Positions 1 to 9,381 of a DNA stretch of 43,765 nt are shown one piece after another; within the stretch, counting starts at the first letter, position 1; each line of letters starts with the position of its first letter. Below the pieces are notes generated by a model. That model made no database searches, was not told where the DNA came from, and was given only the letters and a program-made list of their open reading frames with translations. Made by a program: the position numbers and the translations under genes. Location of the stretch: positions 1-43,765 of the forward strand of contig JAGAQU010000098.1 in NCBI GenBank assembly GCA_017622575.1, read 5' to 3'. Source of the DNA: Lachnospiraceae bacterium (GTDB lineage: Bacteria; Bacillota; Clostridia; Lachnospirales; Lachnospiraceae).

Positions 1-28
1 CATGAGCAAAGTTAGCTGCGAAGCAGCG

Positions 29-174
29 GGAAAGCACCGAAGGTGCGGCTTTGCGAATGGCGCGAGTGAACTGTGACGCAAAGGAAAGCACCGAAGGTGC
101 GGCTTTGCGAATGGCGCGAGTGAACTGTGACGCAAAGGAAAGCACCGAAGGTGCGGCTTTGCGAATGGCGCGAG
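29..174. repeat. 54-bp tandem direct repeat, about 2.7 copies
   Basis: A unit beginning GGAAAGCACCGAAGGTGC recurs at 29, 83 and 137, an exact 54-bp spacing; the third copy stops after GGCGCGAG at 174. Each unit contains the small palindrome GCACC-gaa-GGTGC. The unit length is a multiple of 3, so open frames run through it on both strands, but they lack ribosome sites and look spurious. Sequence before 29 is a diverged version of the same type. It lies directly upstream of the glgP promoter. Confidence 0.9.
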
Positions 175-194
175 AAAAATTTTTGAAAAGATAC

Positions 195-223
195 TTGCGG
201 AAAACGTTTTCCTGTGCTATACT
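195..223 (+). promoter_or_regulatory. Promoter of glycogen phosphorylase gene
   Basis: TTGCGG at 195-200 and TATACT at 218-223 are separated by 17 bp, a good vegetative sigma-A promoter. The leader is about 70 nt and ends in an AGGAGGG ribosome site at 289-295. Confidence 0.7.
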
Positions 224-299
224 GACCATGTCGACAGGAAAAAAGTAAATAAAGAAGCAAATTAACTGATACATTTTTAAAACAAAACAGGAGGGTGTT

Positions 300-2609
300 A
301 TGTCAGCACAAACAAACTTACAAAAAGACATTCTGGTTCTCAATCTGGAAGAGCAGTTAAAGGAAGTTGCCAAAGAGATGTTCGGCAAGGAACTTGCCGC
401 TTTGACTGATCAGGAAACTTATTATGCAGTCCTGGTACTTACCAAGAGACTGATGGCTGTATCAGACAGCAACGAAGGAGAGAAGAAAATTTACTATATT
501 TCCGCAGAATTTTTAATTGGTAAGCTCCTCAGCAACAATCTGATCAATCTCGGCGTTTATGACAAGATGAGTGAGATTCTTGAGAAAAACGGAAAGAAGC
601 TTTCCGTAATCGAAGAGATCGAGCCGGAACCTTCCCTTGGCAACGGTGGACTGGGAAGACTGGCAGCATGTTTCCTTGATTCCATCGCAACGCTCGGATT
701 TCCCGGAGAAGGAATCGGTCTTAACTATCATTTTGGTCTGTTCAAGCAGGTGTTTAAGGATAAGCTGCAGACTGCAGAAAAGAATGAATGGATTGAAGAA
801 AATTCATGGCTGACCAAAACAGATATTACCTATGATGTCTACTTCGGAAAGAAGAAAGTGACATCACGCCTTTATGATATTGATGTTGCCGGATATGACA
901 GCGGTGTGAATAAGCTGAGACTGTTTGATATTGAATCTCTGGATGAGAGCCTTGTAACGGAAGGAATCAACTTTGATAAGGAAGAGATTGAAAAGAACCT
1001 GACCTTATTCCTTTATCCCGATGATTCTGACGAGGCAGGTAATCTCCTTCGTATTTATCAGCAGTACTTTATGGTATGCAATGCGGCACAGCTGATCTTA
1101 AGCGAGATGAAGGAGAAAAAATATGACCTTCGCAAGATGTATGAGCATGCGGTAATCCAGATCAACGACACCCACCCTACCATGATCATTCCTGAACTGA
1201 TCCGTATTCTGGTGGAAGAAAAAGCATTTACTATTGATGAAGCAATTGATGTGGTGAGCAAGACCTGTGCTTATACCAACCATACCATCCTGGCAGAAGC
1301 ACTGGAAAAATGGCCGCTGAAATATCTGGAGAAGGTTGTTCCCCAGCTGGTACCTTATATCAAAGAACTGGATAAGAGAGTGGCAGCTAAGTATGACGAT
1401 CCCAAGGTACAGATCATCGACGAGGATGACCGTGTACACATGGCACATATCGATATCCACTATGGATTCTCTGTAAACGGTGTTGCAGCAATCCATACGG
1501 AAATCCTGAAGGAAACAGAGTTAAACGCTTTCTATAAGCTTTATCCTGAGAAATTCAATAATAAGACTAACGGAATCACCTTCAGAAGATGGCTTCTCTC
1601 CTGTAACAGAGAACTTGCAGGATTTCTTGCAGAGACCATCGGTGACGGCTTCAAAAAAGATGCCGACAAAATGGAGAAACTCCTTGATTATAAGGATAAT
1701 CAGGACGTGCTTGACCGCCTTGCAGAAATTAAGATGAATCGCAAAAAGGATCTGGCTGCTTATGTAAAGGAAGCAGAAGGCGTGACCTTGAATCCCGATT
1801 CCATCTTTGATATTCAGGTAAAGAGACTGCATGAGTATAAGCGCCAGCAGATGAATGCTTTATATATCATCCATAAATATCTGGAGATCAAGAGCGGCAA
1901 GAAGCCGGTAAGACCTCTTACTTTTATCTTCGGCGCAAAGGCTGCACCCGCTTATGTGATCGCTCAGGATATCATTCATCTGATCCTGGTATTGCAGGAG
2001 ATCATCAATAACGATCCTGAGGTAAGTCCCTATATGACCGTGCTGATGGTAGAAAACTACAATGTAAGTTATGCGGAGAAGCTGATTCCTGCCTGCGATA
2101 TTTCTGAGCAGATTTCCTTAGCTTCCAAGGAAGCATCAGGAACCGGCAATATGAAATTCATGTTAAACGGCGCTGTTACTCTGGGAACCTCAGATGGTGC
2201 CAACGTAGAGATTCGTGAGCTGGTTGGCGATGATAATATTTATATCTTTGGTAAGGATTCCGATACTGTTATTAAGCACTATGAAAAGGCAGACTATGTA
2301 TCCAAGGATTACTATAAGAAGAGTCCCGTGATCAAGGAAGCCGTTGACTTTATCGTCAGCAAGCAGGCTCTTAAGGCTGGTCACAAGGAAAATCTGGAAC
2401 GTCTTTACAAGGAACTTCTGAATAAAGACTGGTTCATGACACTGCTTGATCTTGAGGATTACATCGCAACCAAGGATAAGATGTTTGCAGACTACGAAGA
2501 CAGCCAGAAGTGGAAGAAGATGATGCTTGTGAATATTGCAAAGGCCGGCTTCTTCTCATCCGACAGAACAATCGCTGAGTACAACAAAGATATCTGGAAG
2601 CTGAAATAA
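300..2609 (+). CDS. glgP: Glycogen/starch/maltodextrin phosphorylase
   Basis: Releases glucose-1-phosphate from alpha-1,4-glucans using phosphate and pyridoxal phosphate (GT35 family, cytoplasmic). The 769-residue protein carries the family signatures in order: [13 protein letters not shown] around residues 109-121, NDTHP from residue 289, KRLHEYKRQ near 510, and the cofactor segment GTGNMKF, whose lysine 619 should form the PLP Schiff base. Length is a little shorter than E. coli GlgP/MalP (about 800-815) because the N-terminal regulatory part is compact. The start is fixed by AGGAGGG five bases upstream. It stands alone, with its own promoter and a strong terminator. Whether glycogen or maltodextrin is the main substrate cannot be told from the sequence. 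Confidence 0.95.
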   Translation: MSAQTNLQKDILVLNLEEQLKEVAKEMFGKELAALTDQETYYAVLVLTKRLMAVSDSNEGEKKIYYISAEFLIGKLLSNNLINLGVYDKMSEILEKNGKKLSVIEEIEPEPSLGNGGLGRLAACFLDSIATLGFPGEGIGLNYHFGLFKQVFKDKLQTAEKNEWIEENSWLTKTDITYDVYFGKKKVTSRLYDIDVAGYDSGVNKLRLFDIESLDESLVTEGINFDKEEIEKNLTLFLYPDDSDEAGNLLRIYQQYFMVCNAAQLILSEMKEKKYDLRKMYEHAVIQINDTHPTMIIPELIRILVEEKAFTIDEAIDVVSKTCAYTNHTILAEALEKWPLKYLEKVVPQLVPYIKELDKRVAAKYDDPKVQIIDEDDRVHMAHIDIHYGFSVNGVAAIHTEILKETELNAFYKLYPEKFNNKTNGITFRRWLLSCNRELAGFLAETIGDGFKKDADKMEKLLDYKDNQDVLDRLAEIKMNRKKDLAAYVKEAEGVTLNPDSIFDIQVKRLHEYKRQQMNALYIIHKYLEIKSGKKPVRPLTFIFGAKAAPAYVIAQDIIHLILVLQEIINNDPEVSPYMTVLMVENYNVSYAEKLIPACDISEQISLASKEASGTGNMKFMLNGAVTLGTSDGANVEIRELVGDDNIYIFGKDSDTVIKHYEKADYVSKDYYKKSPVIKEAVDFIVSKQALKAGHKENLERLYKELLNKDWFMTLLDLEDYIATKDKMFADYEDSQKWKKMMLVNIAKAGFFSSDRTIAEYNKDIWKLK

Positions 2610-2644
2610 CAATAAATATAAATTTCTGGTAATGAGGTTTAGAA

Positions 2645-2687
2645 AAGGCTATCCACCGGTTTTGGGTGGATAGCCTTGAATTTTTTT
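2645..2687 (+). terminator. Intrinsic terminator after glgP
   Basis: A perfect 13-bp stem (AAGGCTATCCACC with GGTGGATAGCCTT) around a 7-nt loop is followed, after GAA, by seven T residues at 2681-2687. Confidence 0.95.
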
Positions 2688-2773
2688 ACTACAATAGGAA
2701 CTCTATGAACTGGAATTGTACAAGTTCTTTTGAAAAATAATATCATTTACCACTTTCAAGTATTACATGATAG

Positions 2774-2959
2774 TCATTCACTATTCTTTCCATCCTTTTT
2801 CATTGCACTCACAATATTTCTGATGGTAACCGGATTACATCCTGTGGACAGCGAGAGTAGTTCACTTGTCACTTTCTTCTTTTCACCATATTCATATATA
2901 AATATCAGGCAATTCTTGTATGCGATGCGTATCCATATGTCCGGTTCATGCCAGAGAGG
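2774..2959 (-). pseudogene. Remnant of an Rrf2-family transcription regulator
   Basis: An open frame of about 60 codons without a plausible start codon reads, on the minus strand, IYEYGEKKKVTSELLSLS then TGCNPVTIRNIVSAMKKDG. This is the winged-helix recognition part of Rrf2 proteins (typical pattern: TSE-LA-S-N-NPVVIR-I---LKKAG). It stops at 2774, about where the wing and the rest of the roughly 130-150-residue protein should begin. Neither a start nor the C-terminal part is present, so I read it as a decayed fragment. Its front overlaps the tail of the DUF1349 frame. Confidence 0.6.
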
Positions 2960-3525
2960 TCAGCAGACTTATGACTTCTATTGCTGAAAACAGCCCTGAA
3001 TGATGATTCCTCTGGTGAGCAGGCATAAATACCAAATCGGATTTTCCCATCGCCTTTGTGCATATGACAAATGCGCATCTGACTAAATTGCTCACCATCC
3101 GCAGAACATTCAATACAGTAATCGTCTTCTCTTCGGCTAAAACGATACCACATAGTTTTTATAGATGCATCAATCACAGTTGTTGCCCAATCAGAATAGC
3201 CATAATTTGTAACCACACTACCTAAATGCTGATACTTCTGATTTTCATATTCAATAGAAGCTTTTAACCAATTTTCACTATCCAGGTACATTACAATTCC
3301 ACACTGGTCGAATCGGCAATGGCTGTCCTCAAATTCTGTTTTCACAACAAAACTGAAGTATTTTTCTTCGGTTTCCATTTGCAGTAGTGGGGCATTATCA
3401 TTTTGAAAATGATAATATGTTCTCTGCCACAAATCCGTATGAGGTTTTGTGATAATCTCAATGGAATCCCTATTTATTCTGTACCAATCCGGCTCTCTTA
3501 TCCAATGAAATTACGTAAAATCCAT
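2905..3525 (-). pseudogene. DUF1349 (concanavalin-like) protein gene with an early in-frame stop
   Basis: The minus-strand frame encodes a DUF1349-type beta-sandwich protein: FHWIREPDWY at the front, then TDLWQRTYYHFQNDNAP, then FSFVVKTEFED, YSDWATTVIDA, and GIYACSPEESSFRAVFS near the end. An ATG at 3525 reads M-D-F-T and then hits TAA at 3511-3513, after which the family-like sequence continues without interruption. A CAA-to-TAA change would explain it. Translation could only restart at a TTG (3432) that removes the first conserved segment. The last about 25 residues are not family-like and run into the Rrf2 remnant. The family's function is poorly known; some members are annotated as glycan-binding or 'regulation of enolase' proteins. 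Confidence 0.65.
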
Positions 3526-4008
3526 TCCTTTATCCCCCGTCAAATAGCTGTGGAATTACAATGTAATAACTTTGGGTTCTTCTGTGAATGAATAAATCGT
3601 TGCTGTTCCATTCTCAAAGTACAATACGGTCATCAAATTATCATCCACAGAATACATACTGCTAAGCGTAGCAGTATTTTCCCCCATCATAGCAACTCTT
3701 GCTTCACAACGCAATACTAACTTTTCTGTAGTTGACCTTCTCCTTATGTTTTCCCTTGTGTTATATCGTACCACAAGGCTTTACGAACCCTCATAAGGGA
3801 AAAACAAGGGAAGCAAAATCACATAACAAATTATAACACAATATGAATGGACTGTGTGAACTGGTTGAAATGCTTTTTATAAATCAAAGGGAAAGGACAT
3901 ATCTATCACAACAGTATTGGCATTGCAATTCATGCCGGATATGTGGTAAAGATTGAGGTGTGACTGCAAATGATTGAAGTCATTATAGTGTTTCATTTAC
4001 AAGAAAAA
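3526..4008. other. Decayed region without a convincing gene
   Basis: A 72-codon minus-strand frame (3774 to 3556, beginning MVRYNTREN) is open. Its second half (TATLSSMYSVDDNLMTVLYF) looks protein-like, but I do not recognise it and no ribosome site stands before its ATG. An inverted repeat CCTTGTG/CACAAGG (3754-3760 and 3772-3778) lies at its start and could be an operator. From 3780 to 4008 short frames change into one another on the plus strand, which suggests eroded coding sequence; I can name nothing in it. Confidence 0.4.
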
Positions 4009-4036
4009 TGGACAAATAGAAAATTTTTGCTATATT
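4009..4036 (+). promoter_or_regulatory. Promoter of the oxidoreductase gene
   Basis: TGGACA at 4009-4014 and TATATT at 4031-4036, spaced 16 bp. AAGGAG at 4053-4058 follows, in front of the ATG at 4070. Confidence 0.6.
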
Positions 4037-4069
4037 GGTGTGTAAAACAGACAAGGAGAGACAAATACA

Positions 4070-5075
4070 ATGAAAGCGGCACAAATTACGCAGTACACCA
4101 AAAATATTCGTATTAAGGTCAATAATGTCCCAATTCCTAAAAATGGGAGACCATGATGTTCTGATTCGTGTCAAAGCTGCTGCGGTCAATCCGGTGGATA
4201 TTCTCAATCTGACCGGAGCCGTTCGGTTAATACAGGATTACAGGATGCCCCTGACCCTGGGAAACGAATGTGCTGGCATTGTGGAGAAGGCAGGCAAAGA
4301 TGTCACCCGATTTGCAGTGGGCGATAGGGTCTATTCCCGTGTGCCGATCAGCAGCCTCGGGGCCTTTGCTGAATATGTAGCAATCCCCGAAAATGCGGTA
4401 GCACATATGCCGGATGGACTTGATTTTTCTGTTGCGGTTGCAATCCCACTGACAGGGTTGACCGCCTATCAGGCAATTACAGAAGAATTGCACGCAAAGC
4501 CCGGAGAAACGTTGTTTATTCCCGGAGGCTCCGGAAGCTTTGGTCAAATGGCAGTACCTATTGCGAAGGCACTGGGTCTGCATGTCATCGTATCCGGGAA
4601 CGGGCGTGCAAGGGAAGCTGTTCTTTCTGCAGGTGCAGATCAATATATCGTGTACACAGAAGAGAATTATTGGGAGCGCCTTTCCGGCGTTGATTACATT
4701 ATCGACACATTGGGGGAAAAGGAATTTGCCCACGAATTGTCCGTACTGAAAGAAGGTGGAATTCTTCTCAGTCTGCGCACTGCACCGAACAAATCGTATG
4801 CGAAAAAAAGTAATTTCCCATTGATCAAACAGATGATGTTTTCACTGGCAGGATTAAAATATGATATGATGGCAAGAAATCAGGGGAAGGAGTATCGTTT
4901 CCTTTTTGTGCGTTCAGATGGGATGCAACTGGAGAAAATTACCCGTATGGTTGAAACGGAGAAAATCGTTCCACAGATTGATTCGCGGAAATTTGATCTT
5001 ATGCAAATTAACGACGCAGTGAGATTGGTGCATGAAGGACATACAAGTGGAAAAGTAATTATTCGCTTTCCTTAA
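4070..5075 (+). CDS. NADP-dependent zinc-less alcohol dehydrogenase/quinone oxidoreductase, frameshifted near its start
   Basis: Medium-chain dehydrogenase of the quinone-oxidoreductase type. The natural start is the ATG at 4070 behind AAGGAG; it encodes MKAAQITQYTKNIRIKV and reaches VPIPK. It then falls out of frame at a run of five A residues (4139-4143) and stops after six codons. With one A fewer, the frame joins MGDHDVLIRVKAAAVNPVD, the canonical continuation, and runs to 5075. As it stands, the long frame is readable from an ATG at 4125 (316 residues), behind a weak AAGG, with a wrong N terminus. It shows the GNECAG segment and a GGSGSFGQ nucleotide-binding turn; catalytic zinc ligands are absent. 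The rest of the frame is intact, so the defect is recent, a phase-variable tract, or a base-call error. Confidence 0.8.
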
Positions 5076-5101
5076 GTGATGTCAGAAAATAAAATATATT
5101 T

Positions 5102-5132
5102 CGGCGGTTTGAGAAATCAGACTGCCGTTTTT
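5102..5132 (+). terminator. Intrinsic terminator after the oxidoreductase
   Basis: Hairpin CGGCGGTTTGA-gaaa-TCAGACTGCCG (11 bp including two G-T pairs) with a GAAA tetraloop, followed by TTTTT. It separates the oxidoreductase from the copper operon. Confidence 0.85.
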
Positions 5133-5140
5133 AATTTCTA

Positions 5141-5192
5141 TTGACATATACCCCGATAGGGTATACAATGTAAATACCCTACAGGGGTATTT
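5141..5192 (+). promoter_or_regulatory. csoR-copA promoter with two CsoR-type operators
   Basis: TTGACA (5141-5146) and TACAAT (5164-5169) are 17 bp apart. The pseudo-palindrome TATACCCC-gata-GGGTATA (5147-5165) fills the spacer, and AATACCCT-ac-AGGGGTATT (5173-5191) follows the -10 box. Both have the G/C-rich inverted-repeat form known for CsoR repressors, so copper-relieved autorepression of the operon is expected. Confidence 0.85.
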
Positions 5193-5209
5193 GTAAAGGA
5201 GGAAACACA

Positions 5210-5518
5210 ATGCCTGATAAAGAAATATGCGGATGCTGTGAGAAAACGACAGCCCGCACAGAGGAAGAACGGAAGAAACTGATACACCGTCTGAACCGGA
5301 TTGAAGGGCAGATTCGCGGGATTCGGGGGATGGTGGAAAAAGATGCTTATTGTGCGGATATATTGGTACAATCCGCCGCTGTGAATGCTGCGGTCAATGC
5401 TTTTAACAAGGAATTGCTGGCACATCACATCAAAGGCTGCGTTGCCAGAGATATCCGTGAGGGTAAGGATGAAGTAATCGATGAGTTAGTTGTAACTCTG
5501 CAAAAACTCATGAAATAG
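5210..5518 (+). CDS. csoR: Copper-sensing transcriptional repressor, CsoR/RcnR family
   Basis: All-helical metal-sensing repressor of 102 residues that should leave its operators when it binds Cu(I). The family core [21 protein letters not shown] is followed by the metal-site residues in the expected places: Cys48 (YCADIL), His73 (HHIKGC) and Cys77, the C-H-C ligand set of CsoR rather than the nickel/cobalt pattern of RcnR. The N-terminal Cys7, Cys9 and Cys10 are an extra cysteine cluster of unknown role. AAAGGAGG lies before the ATG. copA starts 17 bp downstream, and CsoR-type boxes flank the shared promoter, so it is the first gene of a copper operon. Confidence 0.95.
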   Translation: MPDKEICGCCEKTTARTEEERKKLIHRLNRIEGQIRGIRGMVEKDAYCADILVQSAAVNAAVNAFNKELLAHHIKGCVARDIREGKDEVIDELVVTLQKLMK

Positions 5519-5535
5519 AAGGAAGTGAATCAATT

Positions 5536-8064
5536 ATGGAACAATATACAGTAACCGGTATGAGCTGTGCCGCCTGCACAGCCCGCGTGGAAAAAGCAGT
5601 ATCAGGTGTGAAAGGAGTTACTTCCTGTTCGGTGAGCCTGCTGACCAATTCCATGGGTGTTGAGGGAACAGCGTCTGCCGAGGAAATCATAGCGGCGGTT
5701 CGTGATGCGGGATATGAAGCATCTCTGAAAAATGGAAATAAAGATCAAACTACACGTTTATCCTCTGACGAGGATGCACTGAAAGACAGGGAAACTCCCG
5801 TGCTAAAAAAACGGTTAATCACCTCTCTGGGATTTTGGATTGTACTTATGTATGTTTCCATGGGGCACATGATGTGGGGCTGGCCGCTGCCGCCGTTTTT
5901 TGATGGCAACCACGTGGCAATGGGGCTTTTGCAGTTATTGTTAACGATTGTAATTATGGTCATTAATCAGAAGTTCTTTATCAGTGGCTTTAAGAGCTTG
6001 TGGCATCATGCTCCGAATATGGATGCATTGGTTGCATTAGGTTCTGCGGCAGCCTTTGTCTACAGTACAGTTGCCCTGTTTGCTATGACTGATGCACAGG
6101 TGAAAGGCAACGCAGATGCAGTGATGCTATATATGCACGAGTTTTACTTTGAATCTGCTGCCACGATTCTGACGCTGATAACACTGGGAAAAATGCTTGA
6201 GGCACGTTCAAAAGGGAAAACCACCGATGCCCTGAAAGGGTTGATGAAGCTGGCTCCGAAGACTGCCACGATCCTGCGGGATGGTGCAGAAATAACTGTG
6301 TCCATCGAGCAGGTGGCAAAGGGTGATATCTTTGTTGTGCGTCCCGGTGAAAATATCCCTGTGGACGGAACCATCTTAGAAGGAAACAGCTCAGTAGATG
6401 AATCTACTCTGACGGGCGAAAGTATTCCTGTTGACAAAGTGGCAGGAAGCACAGTTTCCGCAGGAACGCTGAATCAATCAGGCTTTATTCGCTGTGAAGC
6501 TACAAGAGTCGGTGAGGACACAACTCTATCTCAGATCATTCAGATGGTAAGTGATGCTGCTGCAACAAAAGCACCGATTGCAAAAGTTGCAGACAAGGTT
6601 TCCGGTGTATTTGTTCCTGCGGTTATCCTGATTGCGGTGATAACCGTTATCATATGGCTTGTTACCGGTCATACAATAGGGTTTGCCTTGGCAAGAGGGA
6701 TTTCCGTGTTGGTTATCAGTTGTCCGTGTGCACTTGGACTTGCTACACCTGTTGCCATCATGGTCGGCAACGGAATGGGCGCCAAAAACGGTATTCTTTT
6801 TAAGACGGCTGTATCTTTGGAGGAAACCGGGAAAACACAGATTGTGGCATTGGATAAAACCGGAACGATTACACAGGGAGAACCTAAGGTTACGGATATG
6901 ATTCCGGTAAACGGCAGGAGTGAGACAGAGCTTTTGTCAATCGCTTATACACTGGAGAAAAAGAGCGAGCATCCACTGGCAAGAGCAATCACGAAACGTG
7001 CTGAAAAGGACGGGCTGTCGGCAACTGAGGTTGAGAATTTCCATGCACTGCCCGGAAATGGGATTGAGGCAATGCTTAATGGCGCAGCTTTGTATGGTGG
7101 CAGCTATAAATTTATCAGTGAACAAATTCAAGTGACTGATGAGATAAATGTAATGTCAGAGCATCTTTCGGAAGAAGGAAAAACTCCGTTGTTTTTTGCC
7201 TGTGATGGTGAACTTTACGGTATTATTGCTGTTGCAGATACGATCAAGGAGGATAGTCCCAGGGCAGTGAAAGAAATGCAGAATATGGGCATCCATGTTG
7301 TAATGCTGACCGGTGATAACGAACGCACGGCTAAAGCTATCGGGGCGAAGGCAGGTGTGGATGAAGTGATTGCCGGTGTACTTCCTGACGGCAAGGAAAG
7401 TGTGATCCGTAATATGCAGCAAAAAGGAAAGGTCATTATGGTCGGTGATGGCATCAATGACGCTCCTGCACTGACAAGTGCCGATATCGGTATTGCCATT
7501 GGTGCAGGTGCAGATGTTGCAATTGATGCAGCAGATGTGGTGTTGATGAAAAACTGCCTGTCCGATGTACCTGCAGCTATACGTCTAAGCCGTGCAACTC
7601 TGCGTAATATTCACGAGAATCTGTTTTGGGCATTTATCTACAACATTATCGGTATCCCATTAGCGGCGGGTGCGTTTATCGGTGTATTGGGGTGGCAGCT
7701 TAATCCAATGTTCGCCGCGGCAGCCATGAGCTTGTCCAGCTTTAGTGTAGTCACCAATGCACTGCGTTTGAATTTCTTTCGGATGTATGATTCCGGGCGG
7801 GATCATAAAATAAAAAATAAGTTAAAAATCACAACAAAAAAGGAGACAAAAACTATGACAAAGACACTGAAAATCGAAGGTATGATGTGTGGGCATTGCG
7901 AGATGCACACAAAAAAAGTACTCGAGGCACTTGATGGAGTAACAAAGGCAGAGGTCAGTCACAAGACCGGAACCGCTGTTGTAACGCTTGAAAAAAGTGT
8001 TTCAGATGATGTTCTTATGCAGGCTGTTGCCGATCAGGGATATCAGGTAACAGATATTCAATGA
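5536..8064 (+). CDS. copA: Copper-exporting P1B-type ATPase with C-terminal CopZ-like domain
   Basis: Pumps Cu(I) out of the cytoplasm using ATP. The N-terminal HMA domain has GMSCAAC (Cys11, Cys14). Then come membrane helices, the actuator TGES (residues 293-296), the transport motif CPC (396-398), the phosphorylation motif DKTGT (Asp440), the HP motif and GDGINDAP (from 637). After the last helix the frame continues through a lysine-rich linker into a second HMA domain with GMMCGHC, in all 842 residues, longer than the usual 740-800. The added domain begins exactly at an internal ATG (7855) with its own ribosome site, as if a separate copZ had been joined to copA by loss of the stop codon. 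AAGGAAG precedes the main start. Confidence 0.95.
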   Translation: MEQYTVTGMSCAACTARVEKAVSGVKGVTSCSVSLLTNSMGVEGTASAEEIIAAVRDAGYEASLKNGNKDQTTRLSSDEDALKDRETPVLKKRLITSLGFWIVLMYVSMGHMMWGWPLPPFFDGNHVAMGLLQLLLTIVIMVINQKFFISGFKSLWHHAPNMDALVALGSAAAFVYSTVALFAMTDAQVKGNADAVMLYMHEFYFESAATILTLITLGKMLEARSKGKTTDALKGLMKLAPKTATILRDGAEITVSIEQVAKGDIFVVRPGENIPVDGTILEGNSSVDESTLTGESIPVDKVAGSTVSAGTLNQSGFIRCEATRVGEDTTLSQIIQMVSDAAATKAPIAKVADKVSGVFVPAVILIAVITVIIWLVTGHTIGFALARGISVLVISCPCALGLATPVAIMVGNGMGAKNGILFKTAVSLEETGKTQIVALDKTGTITQGEPKVTDMIPVNGRSETELLSIAYTLEKKSEHPLARAITKRAEKDGLSATEVENFHALPGNGIEAMLNGAALYGGSYKFISEQIQVTDEINVMSEHLSEEGKTPLFFACDGELYGIIAVADTIKEDSPRAVKEMQNMGIHVVMLTGDNERTAKAIGAKAGVDEVIAGVLPDGKESVIRNMQQKGKVIMVGDGINDAPALTSADIGIAIGAGADVAIDAADVVLMKNCLSDVPAAIRLSRATLRNIHENLFWAFIYNIIGIPLAAGAFIGVLGWQLNPMFAAAAMSLSSFSVVTNALRLNFFRMYDSGRDHKIKNKLKITTKKETKTMTKTLKIEGMMCGHCEMHTKKVLEALDGVTKAEVSHKTGTAVVTLEKSVSDDVLMQAVADQGYQVTDIQ
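7841..7857 (+). promoter_or_regulatory. Internal ribosome site and ATG for a possible free CopZ
   Basis: AGGAG (7841-7845), nine bases before an ATG (7855) in the same frame as copA, could give a free copper chaperone of 69 residues ending at 8064. It would start [15 protein letters not shown], which is how stand-alone CopZ proteins begin. Translation from it is an inference. Confidence 0.55.
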
Positions 8065-8158
8065 TAAATTGTACAGCTACAAAAACAAAAATATAGTGCA
8101 TATCGATGCAGACGAACAAACAGCTGCGTCGGCTATTCATGCAGTGTATACATTTCTA

Positions 8159-8204
8159 TTGACAAAATAAAGGTAATATGTTACATATATAGGTAACATA
8201 TTAC
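8159..8204 (+). promoter_or_regulatory. Promoter and double palindromic operator of the marR-flavodoxin pair
   Basis: TTGACA at 8159-8164 is followed by GTAATATGTTAC (8173-8184) and GTAACATATTAC (8193-8204), perfect reverse complements 8 bp apart. Each arm is itself a near palindrome (GTAA-n4-TTAC), so two repressor dimers could bind 20 bp apart over the -10 region. The -10 element is probably TACATA or TATATA within the repeat. Confidence 0.75.
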
Positions 8205-8218
8205 ATAAGGAGATGCAT

Positions 8219-8686
8219 ATGGATTATAATGCAATGATTCAAAACAACAGTGTGGATTTCGGGCAGATGATGCCGGCTCCGTTTCTGATAGGGCTTCTCA
8301 GCGCATTTGAAAACAGATTTCAGACAGTTGCAGATTCCTTTTTTGAGGAAATTACATGGAAACAGTTTTTTGCAATCATATGCATCAATCTGTGCAGGGA
8401 GAGTCCCACGATCAATGAATTATCGGAGGTTATGGGCAGCTCGCATCAGAATGTGAAGCAGATTTTGCTTAAGCTGGAAAAGAAGGGATTTGTAGAAATG
8501 ATCGCCGACGAGAAGGACCGGAGGAAACAGAGAATTGTGACGACAAAGAAATGCGAAGATTTTTGTCAAAGGAATGATCAGGGAAGCAAGATACAAATGA
8601 ATAAAATATTTGAGGGAATATCGCAGGAACAGTTGATAACAACAATACAGACCATTTCGCAAATGGAAAGGAATTTAAAAAAATGA
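8219..8686 (+). CDS. MarR-family transcriptional regulator
   Basis: Winged-helix regulator of 155 residues. The recognition part is SPTINELSEVMGSSHQNVKQ and the wing region is FVEMIADEKDRRKQRIVTT, typical of MarR proteins. An ATG at 8213 abuts the AAGGAG (8207-8212) and cannot use it, so the ATG at 8219, six bases further, is the likely start (MDYNAMIQ). The gene overlaps the flavodoxin gene by 4 bp (ATGA). The palindromes over its promoter suggest autorepression and control of the flavodoxin. The signal is unknown; redox-active or aromatic compounds are common for such pairs. Confidence 0.85.
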   Translation: MDYNAMIQNNSVDFGQMMPAPFLIGLLSAFENRFQTVADSFFEEITWKQFFAIICINLCRESPTINELSEVMGSSHQNVKQILLKLEKKGFVEMIADEKDRRKQRIVTTKKCEDFCQRNDQGSKIQMNKIFEGISQEQLITTIQTISQMERNLKK

Positions 8687-9213
8687 AGACGATCATAGTT
8701 TATTCATCACAGACAGGTTTTACCGAAAGATATGCCAAGTGGCTTTCTGAGGAGCTTTCGGCAGATGCCATTACGCTGGCTGAGGCAAAAAAGCAAAGCG
8801 ACCAATATTTTGAGGATGCAGATGCCATTATTTACGGCGGATGGGCAATGGGCGGAAAAGTCGTAAACAGTGAATGGTTTACGCAGAGAATTCCGCAGTG
8901 GAAGGGGAAGAAACTGGCTCTTTTCTGTGTGGGTGGAAGTCCGAATGAAAACCCGGAGGTTGAGACGGCGCTTTACAATGCACTCACAGAGGAAGAGAGA
9001 GCATATGCAAAGGCCTTTTACTGTCAGGGCGGAATCTCTTATGAAAAGATGAAGCTGCCCTCCAGATTGGCGATGAAGGCATTTGCTTCCATGGTAAGAA
9101 AGAAAAAGGATGCAACAGAGCAGGATAAGATGATGGGAGAGATGTTATCGCATTCCTATGACATCTCCGACAGGAAGTTTATTACACCAATCGCCACATA
9201 TGTGAAAAACTAA
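8683..9213 (+). CDS. Flavodoxin-domain protein
   Basis: A 176-residue FMN-binding flavodoxin-fold protein. The N terminus IIVYSSQTGFTERYAKWL is the phosphate-binding loop (SSQTGFT), and DADAIIYGGWAMGGKV and LALFCVGGSPNENPE match the other flavin loops. It resembles the flavodoxin_5/HemG-like group, although protoporphyrinogen oxidation cannot be claimed from sequence. Its ATG overlaps the stop codon of the MarR gene, so the two are translationally coupled. A terminator follows within 30 bp. A role in electron transfer or quinone handling under MarR control is an inference. Confidence 0.8.
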   Translation: MKTIIVYSSQTGFTERYAKWLSEELSADAITLAEAKKQSDQYFEDADAIIYGGWAMGGKVVNSEWFTQRIPQWKGKKLALFCVGGSPNENPEVETALYNALTEEERAYAKAFYCQGGISYEKMKLPSRLAMKAFASMVRKKKDATEQDKMMGEMLSHSYDISDRKFITPIATYVKN

Positions 9214-9242
9214 AATAGGTACAAAACGAAAGGATTATGAGA

Positions 9243-9277
9243 GGAAGTGATTACTGTTGTAATTGCTTCCTTTTTTT
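9243..9277 (+). terminator. Intrinsic terminator after the flavodoxin gene
   Basis: Stem GGAAGTGATTAC / GTAATTGCTTCC (12 bp with two G-T pairs), TGTT loop, then seven T residues at 9271-9277. Confidence 0.9.
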
Positions 9278-9322
9278 ATTGACGAAAATTTTCACTTTAC
9301 GGGTGTAGTTTGACAAAAATGA

Positions 9323-9351
9323 TTGAGCACATAGACATAACATGATATAAT
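9323..9351 (+). promoter_or_regulatory. Promoter of the toxin-antitoxin pair
   Basis: TTGAGC (9323-9328) and TATAAT (9346-9351), 17 bp apart. The -10 box abuts an in-frame ATG at 9352, so that codon cannot be the start of the antitoxin; the ATG at 9382 behind GGAGG is. Confidence 0.75.
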
Positions 9352-9381
9352 TTGCATATGATATGTTTGGAGGTGACATTA

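Noticed and set aside
12..260. Open frames on both strands through the 54-bp repeats
   Set aside because: They exist only because 54 is a multiple of 3; no ribosome site, highly repetitive peptide.
2730..2987. 85-codon plus-strand frame beginning MKNNIIYHFQ
   Set aside because: It lies antisense to the Rrf2 and DUF1349 remnants, which show real family similarity; no ribosome site.
8069..8170. 33-codon frame with TTG start (KNKNIVHIDADEQTAASAIH) between copA and marR
   Set aside because: Looks protein-like, but I recognise no family, there is no ribosome site and it runs into the marR promoter. It may be a remnant.
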